A DNA stretch of 12,749 bases from Saccoglossus kowalevskii (lineage: Eukaryota > Hemichordata > Enteropneusta > Harrimaniidae), in assembly GCF_000003605.2 (NCBI RefSeq), contig NW_003126393.1, positions 68,291-81,039 of the forward strand, read 5' to 3'. Each line of letters begins with the position of its first letter. Position 1 is the first letter of the stretch. The position numbers and the translations under genes are program-made. Positions 7,138 to 12,749 of the stretch are shown here, in pieces. A model generated the notes under the pieces. The model was not told the origin of the DNA and did no database searches. It worked only from the letters and a program-made list of their open reading frames with translations.

Positions 7138-7380
7138 CTATAAATTCCCAATTTCGGAATGTTTTTTGAAACGCCTAGGACAAAGGCTGAGGTGTACATC
7201 TTCTATAGTAGAGTTGAATGAACTTTTTTCAGCCCAGACTTCACGTCCATATATAAGAATTGGTCTTATTAGTTTATCAAACAATGATAACAATAATGAG
7301 GGACTGAGGCTTTTATTATGACCTAATTTGGCTTTCAAAGAGAATAATGCTTTCATTCCTTTGTATTTCAGATGTTTCAT
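7138..7380 (-). pseudogene. LINE RT thumb/connection segment
   Basis: Reads KHLKYKGMKALFSLKAKLG, SLSPSLLLSLFDKLIRPILI, YGREVWAEKSSF and IEDVHLSLCPRRFKKHSEIG, then stops. It continues directly from the palm segment after a frameshift at ~7378. 'LFDxLIRPILIYGxEVW' and 'IExVHLSFCKR' are recurrent in this LINE group, and the + strand copy has the equivalent VVRPILLYCSEIW. Confidence 0.75.
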
Positions 7381-7927
7381 AGCAGCAATTTTCCATTAGG
7401 GCTGAGAACAATACCTAAATAATTATAATTTCTCACGATGTTAATCTTATTCCCTTCAAAAAAGAATAAATCACTGTCATAGAGTTTATTATTTTTATTA
7501 AAAACCATAATTTTTGTTTTTTCTGTGTTCACAACGAGTTTCCATTTCTGTGCGTATTTTGAGACATTATCAAGGGCATTCTGGAGGCCACTTTTGGATT
7601 TAGAAAGAATAACTATATCATCTGCATACATTAGACAGCTGATTGGTGTGTTATTTAAATTTGGTGGATCACATGATTCATGGTCCAGGGTGTTAGTTAT
7701 GTCATTAATAAAAATGTTAAAGAGTGAAGGGCTCAGATTACACCTTTGCTTAACACCCAGTGTTGAATTAAATTGATTGGTTAGTCCATCTTTCATTTTT
7801 ATTTTATATTTTATATTACTGTACATACTTTTAATAATTTGATACATTTTACCTGTCACCCCATTGTTTAATAGTTTCCAGAATAGACCATCATGCCAAA
7901 CACTATCAAAAACCTTTTCAGGTCTAC
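7377..7927 (-). pseudogene. LINE reverse transcriptase, palm (motifs A-C)
   Basis: Motif A FVDL (aspartate codon 7924-7922) is separated from its continuation KVFDSVWHDGLFWKLLNNGV by a one-base loss in an A-run near 7915-7918. After that the frame is open for about 180 codons: GKMYQIIKSMYSN, then LGVKQRCNLSPSLFNIF (motif B region), CLMYADDIVILSKSKSGLQN (motif C, catalytic YADD), KWKLVVNTEKTKIMVFN and YNYLGIVLSPNGK, ending in a stop at ~7377. Motif B usually has 'KQGCNLSP', so KQRCNLSP is a Gly-to-Arg change at a conserved position. With the frameshift, the enzyme cannot be active. Confidence 0.9.
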
Positions 7928-8583
7928 AAAACAGGCATACATTTTGTTTGCTTTAGCTTCTTTTTTTTATTCACTGTATTTTCATGGAGATTGTTGTTGA
8001 TGTGTTTTTCAATAATTGTTTTCAATATAAATAGGTTGTCAGTTGTACGACAACCTTTTCTGAAACCAAACTGTTGGTGAGTGGTTAGCCTTGTATTAAG
8101 GATACTTGTAAATAGTTTGCCAAGGCAACTGGAGATTGCTATTCCCCTGTAGTTTGAGGGATTTAATTTAGATCCTGTTTTATGTATGGGTATTATTAAA
8201 CGTGTACTCCATGCAGTTAGGAAGATATTTGCATTGTAGATAGAGTTAAATATTTTGTTAATTGGTTTGATGAGGTAATGTTCACCGCATTTTAGCATCT
8301 CATTACAGATTTGGTCTTCTGCAGTTGATTTGTTGTTTTTCAATAATCTGATGGCTTGTTTAATTTCTTTTTCATGTATTGGTCCATCCAAATCAGTTTT
8401 ACTAGCATCAAGTTCCTTAATTTCCCGATTTCTAAGATCTGATATAATATCGTCTTGTTCTTCTGTATTAGGTTTAGAATTTAATATATCTTTGTAGTGT
8501 GTCAACCATTTATCTGGTGCTATGCAATCAGTCTCTGTCTTTTGTGTATTCACATCATTGTTGAGTTCACTTATTTTTTTCAT
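7924..8583 (-). pseudogene. LINE reverse transcriptase, fingers region
   Basis: An open 219-codon frame carries EIKQAIRLLKNNKSTAEDQI (the 'LKNNKSxGxDxI' block), then WSTRLIIPIHKTGSK, NPSNYRGIAISSCLGKLFTS and QFGFRKGCRTTDNLFILKTI. These are RT motifs 0-2 in order. About a dozen residues normally between 'LNxRL' and 'QFGF' are missing (it reads LNTRLTTHQQFGF). The frame leaves the protein at an A-run (~7960-7970, KKKKLKQTKCMPVL-stop). The adjacent frame there reads KMYACFVDL, the start of motif A. The ATG at 8583 is internal to the original ORF. Confidence 0.85.
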
Positions 8584-8760
8584 AATGATGAATTGCTACC
8601 TTGAAGGCTCTCAATTTTATTAAGCTGGTGTACTTTAAGTTGTTTTTGTTTTGTATTTGAGAATTTTTTAAAATTAGGAATTTTCTGAATTAATTTAGTA
8701 TGCATTTTAAGTTCATTACGTAATAAATGGCAATCTTTATCAAACCATCTTTGGTTGTTT
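8584..8760 (-). pseudogene. LINE linker upstream of RT
   Basis: A minus-strand frame reads NNQRWFDKDCHLLRNELK, then MHTKLIQKIPNFKKFSNTKQ and KQLKVHQLNKIESLQ, ending at a stop just before 8583. 'WFDxxCxxLRxxLK' is a conserved block between endonuclease and RT in LINEs of this group. A frameshift near 8580 separates it from the next segment, which starts KKISELNND. Confidence 0.6.
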
Positions 8761-8815
8761 TGTTTTTTTATTTATTTTATTTTTTATTATTCTTTTGAAG
8801 TGGATTTTGTACACA

Positions 8816-8840
8816 CATCCCCTTTTTTTGGGGGGGGATG
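8816..8840. other. CATCCCC/GGGGATG hairpin around T7-G8 homopolymers
   Basis: CATCCCC (8816-8822) pairs with GGGGATG (8834-8840) across T and G runs. It directly abuts the tRNA-like stretch. Homopolymer lengths here are prone to sequencing error. Confidence 0.5.
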
Positions 8841-8926
8841 CCCGGTGGCCGAGGGGAAGACGTGTAGTGGCATGAAGCTAGGCGATTAGGTGCCGTACGC
8901 GAGCGCCGATTCGAGTCACGCACGCA
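8839..8926 (+). repeat. Possible tRNA-derived SINE head (A box and B box)
   Basis: TGGCCGAGGGG (8846-8856) fits the pol III A box as found in tRNA-Leu/Ser. GATTCGAGTCA (8908-8918) fits a B box (GGTTCGANTCC) with changes. Order and spacing (~60 bp) suit a tRNA with a long variable arm. The T-stem and acceptor stem do not pair, so this is not a working tRNA gene; a decayed SINE head or tRNA pseudogene is more likely. It lies just beyond the 5' end of the minus-strand LINE. Confidence 0.35.
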
Positions 8927-9210
8927 GTACGTATTTACTATAATTAGACATAGTCTTTACCTTGCCGTTTATTTGGTGTTATTTGCTTACTTTACCTCCT
9001 ATGTCGACAGCAACTATGAGTTACAAATACTCCAAGATTTTTTTGACTTCATTAAAAAATAAAATCGTTTCTGTAGGATGAAAACCTTTTGAGGTCACTG
9101 GTCACCCAAAATTCAAATTAAAGCAAATAAGTTTTTTTATCCGACATCGATCTTTTGACGTCGTCCCGTAACGTCCTTGTTTCAAAGATTTTATTTGTTT
9201 TTAAAAATAA
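8927..9210. other. Right interior of the TIR transposon, non-coding
   Basis: AT-rich DNA up to the subterminal array, with no open frame of interest. I see no transposase remnant here. Confidence 0.4.
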
Positions 9211-9303
9211 GTCAATCGAACACCAATCGAACGCGAAACGTACGACAATCGAATGCGAATCAAACGTGAATCGAACGCGAATCGAACACAAATCGAGCTG
9301 AAC
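9211..9303 (-). repeat. Right subterminal 11-bp repeat array
   Basis: On the minus strand from 9303 the array reads GTTCAGCTCGATTTGT (16 bp), GTTCGATTCGC, GTTCGATTCAC, GTTTGATTCGC, ATTCGATTGTC, GTACGTTTCGC, GTTCGATTGGT and GTTCGATTGAC. The right array has about eight units against five on the left. The first unit at both ends is 16 bp, so array structure as well as the TIR is mirrored. Confidence 0.85.
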
Positions 9304-9320
9304 GCTGTCTTCACACTCGT
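9300..9320 (-). repeat. Right terminal inverted repeat (21 bp)
   Basis: Begins GAACGCTG and ends TTCACACTCGT. It is the exact reverse complement of 5687-5707. Confidence 0.9.
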
Positions 9321-9329
9321 TGCCGAGTG
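9321..9329. other. Target-site duplication, right copy
   Basis: TGCCGAGTG directly follows the right terminal repeat, which ends CACACTCGT at 9320. It is identical to 5678-5686. The junction to the old upstream DNA continues ACGTAATACGG. Confidence 0.8.
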
Positions 9330-9335
9330 ACGTAA
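9328..9335 (-). promoter_or_regulatory. CRE-like site TTACGTCA next to the transposon junction
   Basis: On the minus strand this reads TTACGTCA, a CREB/ATF-type half-palindrome. It lies at what should be the pre-insertion upstream flank of exon 1, ~85 bp from the ATG before the transposon landed. The equivalent left-hand position was altered to TGACGAGT by the insertion. Function is inferred from motif and position only. Confidence 0.25.
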
Positions 9336-9529
9336 TACGGGTATCCCGTTTGTTTGTTTGTTACTTAACTTAGTCGGCTTGCTTGCACAGAAACCCGACT
9401 CTGAGTAAATATAAATAATTATGGCTTACCCACTGGGGGCTTAAAGATCTGTCGGGAAAACAAAATGAAGGAATGATAAAATAGTTAACGGCGATTACAC
9501 GTTGCCAGGGTTTTTTGTAAACCACCGTC
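9336..9529. other. Displaced upstream flank of exon 1
   Basis: Mixed-composition DNA with CCGTTTGTTTGTTTGTT and no convincing gene. A 75-codon minus-strand open frame over 9370-9597 runs half through a repeat and shows no family signature. Before the transposon inserted, this would have been the proximal promoter region of the minus-strand gene. Confidence 0.35.
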
Positions 9530-9880
9530 TCACGGTGAGTATCCCGGGTGGGTACTTGGCTGCTGATATGGTGATAGGTGTGTAGCCCACACTGCAAAAC
9601 CCAGAGCCTATTTTAGACCAAATTGTACCAAAAATGTATACCACATCTTAGACCAAAATGTTGCCTAGTAGATATCATTTTAGACCCGCCATTTGTCTAG
9701 CAGACCCAATTTTCGTCTTGGATTATTAAAAGTGGATAGAAATTATCTTTAAAAAAGTTAAAATGGTGTTTGAAAAAATAAACCCCTTTTTAGACTCATG
9801 TCCATTTAACAATCAGTCAATCCCTAAATTTTGTGGATCGCATTTAAGACCAGATGGCTGAAAAAACACACCCCAAATGG
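9530..9880 (-). repeat. Interspersed repeat with TTAGACC (GGTCTAA) words
   Basis: The words TTTTAGACC, CTTAGACC, TTTTAGACCC, TTTTAGACTC and TTTAAGACC recur at 9611, 9647, 9679, 9787 and 9842, with GTATACC and GACCAAAATG around them. The block is bounded by CGGTGAGTATCCCGGGTGG on the left. On the minus strand this reads as 'TTTGGTCTAA...GGTATACATTTTTGG...CACCTATCACC...AAGTACCCACCCGGG', a style I associate with a widespread invertebrate repeat family. I cannot name the family. It is non-coding. Confidence 0.55.
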
Positions 9881-10838
9881 CGTAAGGTAAATTGCAGGGA
9901 GTAGCCTTCATATTTTGGCCAGGCACAATACATGGTTTGTGCGTTTTGCATTTGAATGAATTGTTGGACTATCGTTATACACCTGATACATTTAAATATA
10001 TGTATTTTTTATAGCTCGCATTCAGGTGAAATATAGTCCTCTTTCTTTACTCTGCCAGTGCCTACTCACGTGACAGATCTCAATATTACATGAGGTCGAT
10101 GAATCGACCAGTGATTGGATATTAGAAAGCTGACTGAATCACCATGCATGACATATAAGGTGTTTTCATTTTTTTTTTCTCGCTGATGTAGAGGTCACAC
10201 CCATCCAGATAGTTAATACTGCGTTCTGATAGTTGGCTAGAATACTGCTAGCTGCGTTATGCGAACTGTAACGAAGACCTAGAACGAAACAGTTATTCAC
10301 GTTCCACTACACAGCTGGTCGCATTTTAATGAAATAGGTAGGCAATGTTTTATTATAAATACTAGGCTTGCCGAATTACGCAACCTTTTAAACATACATG
10401 TAAGTTCTGAATACACTTATTTTTTAAATCCCGTTTGTGGATGTTTGTAATATATATATATTGATGTACGCCTAGTAAATGCAAATAATCGTGGTTTCAC
10501 AGTGAATTTGGAAGTGACGTCATATTTAACATATCATCAGTATAATATATCCTGTAAATAGAATGTGCTTCTTATTTCATGAGACGAGATCCCCCGCGAG
10601 ACTCTCTCTGCTGTAATTCATACCGATTGAGTTTGCAACATGCCATAATTCCACGTGCTTTCAATTTTTGAGTATCAAGGAATTTAGTACAGTAAAGTTA
10701 CCCACCGGATTAAAGCGTCAAACATGTTGCCTGTCATGTTCTTGTATTAATATATATGGATTGAACGAATGATTTTGGTGTGGTTTGTCTGGGTACCCGG
10801 GTCAAGGTCGTGCGATGGATGGACGGATAGCCCACGGA
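9881..10838. other. Unassigned stretch before the minisatellite
   Basis: I see no gene in these ~960 bp. Small items are a palindrome GGTCGAT-GA-ATCGACC (10094-10109), a TCACGTGA E-box (10067-10074), an (AT)n run near 10452-10460 and a GATGGATGGACGGAT patch (10814-10828) just before the array. No splice-bounded coding signal is recognisable. Confidence 0.4.
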
Positions 10839-11025
10839 TGGTATATCAATGATTATATATGTAGTAAATAAATATACAGTTACTGCATCGCGTGGTATAT
10901 CAATGATTATATATGAGGTAAATGAATGCACAGTTAATTCATTGCGTGGTATATCAATGATTATATATGCAGTAAATAAATGTACAGTTACTGCATCACG
11001 TGGTATATCAATTATTATATACGAG

Positions 11026-11334
11026 GTAAATAAATGTACAGTTACTGCATCACGTGGTATATCAATTATTTTATATGAGGTAAATAAATGTAGTTACTGC
11101 ATCACGTGGTATATCAATAATTATATATGCAGTAGATAAATGTACAGTTACTGAATCACGTGGTATATCAATTATTATATATGCAGTAAAAAGGTAGTTA
11201 CTGCATCACGTGGTATATGAATAATTATATATGCAGTAAATAAATGTACAGTTACTGCATCACGTGGTATATCAATTATTATACATGAGGTAAATAAATG
11301 TACAGTTACTGCATCACGTGGTATATCAATGATT
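11026..11334. repeat. Higher-order repeat block, copy 1 (identical to 12145-12453)
   Basis: These 309 bp are identical to 12145-12453 at an offset of 1119 bp, including rare variants (CAGTAGATAAATG, CTGAATCACG, CAGTAAAAAGGTAG, TATATGAATAATT). Adjacent blocks match at offsets 1067 (10889 onward) and 1121 (11505 onward), so the array has a ~1.07-1.12-kb higher-order unit of about 20-21 monomers. Confidence 0.9.
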
Positions 11335-12144
11335 ATATATGCAGTAAATAAATGTACAGTTACTGCATTGCGTGGTATATTGATTATTATATTGCCATAA
11401 ATAAATGTAAAGTTACTGCATCACGTGGTATATCAATTATTATATTGCAGTAAATATATGTACAATTACTGCATTGCGTGGTATATCAATTATTACATTG
11501 CAGTAAATAAATGTACAGTTACTGCATCACGTGGTATATCAATTATTATATTGCAGTAAATATATGTACAATTACTGCATCACGTGGTATATCAATTATT
11601 ACATTGCAGTAAATAAATATACAGCAACTGAGTCACGTGGTATATAAAAGATTATATATGCAGTAACTAAATGTACAGTTACTGCATCACGTGGTATATC
11701 AATTATTATACATGAGGTAAATAAATGTACAGTTACTGCATCACGTGGTATATCAATGATTATATTGCAGTAAATATATGTACAATTACTGCATTACGTG
11801 GTATATCAATTATTACATTGCAGTAAATAAATGTACAGTTACTGCATTACGTGGTATATCAATTATTATACATGAGGTAAATAAATGTACAGTTACTGCA
11901 TCACGTGGTATATCAATTATCATACATGAGGTAAATAAATGTACAGTTACTGCATCACGTGGTATATCAATGATTATATATGAGGTAAATGAATGCACAG
12001 TTAATTCATTGCGTGGTATATCAATGATTATATATGCAGTAAATAAATGTACAATTACTGCATCGCGTGGTATATCAATTATTACATTGCAGTAAATAAA
12101 TGCACAGTTACTGTATCACGTGGTATATCAATTATTACCTTGCA

Positions 12145-12453
12145 GTAAATAAATGTACAGTTACTGCATCACGTGGTATATCAATTATTTTATATGAGGT
12201 AAATAAATGTAGTTACTGCATCACGTGGTATATCAATAATTATATATGCAGTAGATAAATGTACAGTTACTGAATCACGTGGTATATCAATTATTATATA
12301 TGCAGTAAAAAGGTAGTTACTGCATCACGTGGTATATGAATAATTATATATGCAGTAAATAAATGTACAGTTACTGCATCACGTGGTATATCAATTATTA
12401 TACATGAGGTAAATAAATGTACAGTTACTGCATCACGTGGTATATCAATGATT
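12145..12453. repeat. Higher-order repeat block, copy 2
   Basis: Identical to 11026-11334. The first mismatch after it is A (11335) versus G (12454); the first before it is G (11025) versus A (12144). An extra ~52-bp monomer lies just upstream (~12057-12110) relative to copy 1, explaining the shift in offset from 1067 to 1119. Confidence 0.9.
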
Positions 12454-12749
12454 GTATATGCAGTAAATAAATGTACAGTTAGTGCATCACGTGGCATATC
12501 AATTATTATATATGCAGTAGATAAATGTACAGTTACTGAAACACGTGGTTTATCAATTATTATATATGCAGTAAATAAATGTACAGTTACTGCATCAGGT
12601 GGTATATCAGTTATTATATTGCAGTAAATAAATATACAGTTACTGCATCACGTGGTATATCAATTATTATATTGCAGTAAATATATGTACAATTACTGCA
12701 TCACGTGGTATATCAATTATTACATTGCAGTAAATAAATATACAGCAAC

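Larger units (their letters stand above)
6480..8760 (-). mobile_element. Decayed minus-strand LINE, 5'-truncated, nested in the TIR transposon
   Basis: A single non-LTR element reads right to left: pre-RT linker (8760-8584), RT fingers (8583-7924), palm with YADD (7925-7377), thumb/connection (7380-7138) and C-terminal cysteine block (~6960-6500). The endonuclease is absent, so the copy is 5'-truncated, as is usual for LINEs. Successive domains lie in different frames, and one conserved stretch before 'QFGF' is deleted. It is the same broad LINE group as the + strand copy at 2823-4585 but a different subfamily. Its location inside the TIR transposon means it inserted there after that element formed, or travelled with it. 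Confidence 0.8.
5687..9320. mobile_element. 3.6-kb TIR DNA transposon with 9-bp target-site duplication (MULE-like?), carrying a nested LINE
   Basis: The ends are perfect 21-bp inverted repeats: ACGAGTGTGAAG... at 5687-5707 and its exact reverse complement at 9300-9320. They are flanked by identical 9-bp direct repeats TGCCGAGTG (5678-5686 and 9321-9329). Both ends continue into arrays of 11-bp GTTCGATTCGC-type repeats. A 9-bp duplication is typical of Mutator-like (MULE) elements, and repeat-rich ends occur in some of them (for example Rehavkus-type). No transposase is recognisable: the interior is mostly an unrelated minus-strand LINE (~6480-8760) plus non-coding flanks, so it is a non-autonomous copy later enlarged by the LINE, or the LINE replaced its interior. 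The intact TIRs and duplications suggest a fairly recent insertion, 76 bp upstream of the ACAD9-like start codon. Confidence 0.8.
10839..12749. repeat. ~54-bp minisatellite array, ~36 units, running off the window
   Basis: The unit is about 54 bp: GTGGTATATCAATTATTATA, then TATGCAGTAAATAAATGTAC, then AGTTACTGCATCAC. Length variants of 45-53 bp arise mainly from loss of AT steps (ATTATATTGCAG, ATTACATTGCAG) or of TACA in ATGTACAG. I count about 36 units; the array is cut by the window end. A subset carries GAGG in place of GCAG. Because 54 is 18 codons, both strands keep long open frames with an 18-residue period (for example YEVNKCTVTASRGISIII). These are by-products of periodicity, not genes. 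Confidence 0.95.

Noticed and set aside
7043-7776. + strand open frames at 7043-7321 and 7525-7776
   Set aside because: They are antisense shadows of the minus-strand LINE reverse transcriptase.
8839-8926. Functional tRNA-Leu/Ser gene
   Set aside because: Acceptor and T stems do not pair, and the B box deviates from consensus; only the box motifs are tRNA-like.
9528-9540. + strand splice donor ACG|GTGAGT near 9534
   Set aside because: A good match to the consensus, but no coding frame or exon signal leads into it and it is at the edge of a repeat.
9370-9597. 75-codon minus-strand frame
   Set aside because: Half of it lies in the GGTCTAA-word repeat; no domain or splice context supports it.
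10094-10109. GGTCGAT-GA-ATCGACC palindrome
   Set aside because: A 7-bp-arm palindrome with no associated element, motif cluster or gene; expected by chance in a window of this size.
10849-12497. Open reading frames with an 18-residue period on both strands of the minisatellite
   Set aside because: They exist because the monomer is 54 bp and lacks stops in some frames; frames break wherever a 52- or 53-bp unit occurs, and equivalent frames exist on the opposite strand.
10839-12749. CRISPR array
   Set aside because: The units are near-identical along their whole length with no unique spacers; this is a eukaryotic tandem repeat.

Overview
This is AT-rich, repeat-dominated animal nuclear DNA. 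The likeliest source is a marine bivalve mollusc. That inference rests mainly on the left edge, where tandem ~157-bp core repeats are followed by a degenerate ACGG microsatellite and a hairpin-bearing 3' end. This is the architecture known for 'pearl'/CvA-type elements and the ~160-bp satellites of oysters and relatives. There are no bacterial-type genes, operons, rRNAs or CRISPR arrays.

The only host gene I can support is a single first exon on the minus strand (5402-5611). It has a start codon, a mitochondrial-type leader, a 'GFAKDLFVGKFNT' end and a good GTAAGA splice donor. I read it as exon 1 of an ACAD9/VLCAD-type mitochondrial acyl-CoA dehydrogenase. Its intron 1 would run leftwards through 5401..1 and beyond; I found no second exon in the window.

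Layout from left to right: a pearl/Helitron-like element (1-~713); diverged interspersed repeat (718-~1180); unassigned DNA; a decayed LINE endonuclease fragment on + (1660-1935); a coding-like minus-strand reading frame broken by two stops, with a downstream AATAAA (2021-2501); a decayed + strand LINE reverse transcriptase with 3' tail (2823-4585); a small inverted-repeat (MITE-like) element with 16-bp subterminal repeats (4757-5288); the ACAD9-like exon (5402-5611); a 3.6-kb DNA transposon (5687-9320) with 21-bp perfect terminal inverted repeats, 9-bp target-site duplications and 11-bp subterminal repeat arrays, carrying a minus-strand LINE and a possible tRNA-derived fragment; an interspersed TTAGACC-word repeat (9530-9880); unassigned DNA; and a ~54-bp minisatellite (10839 to the window end) with a ~1.1-kb higher-order period.

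The main point of interest is the nested structure around the exon. The 3.6-kb transposon sits 76 bp upstream of the start codon, so it has pushed the ancestral promoter DNA (now right of 9320) away from exon 1. Both LINEs are dead (frameshifts, stops, deletions). The long periodic open frames in the minisatellite follow from its 54-bp (18-codon) unit and are not genes.
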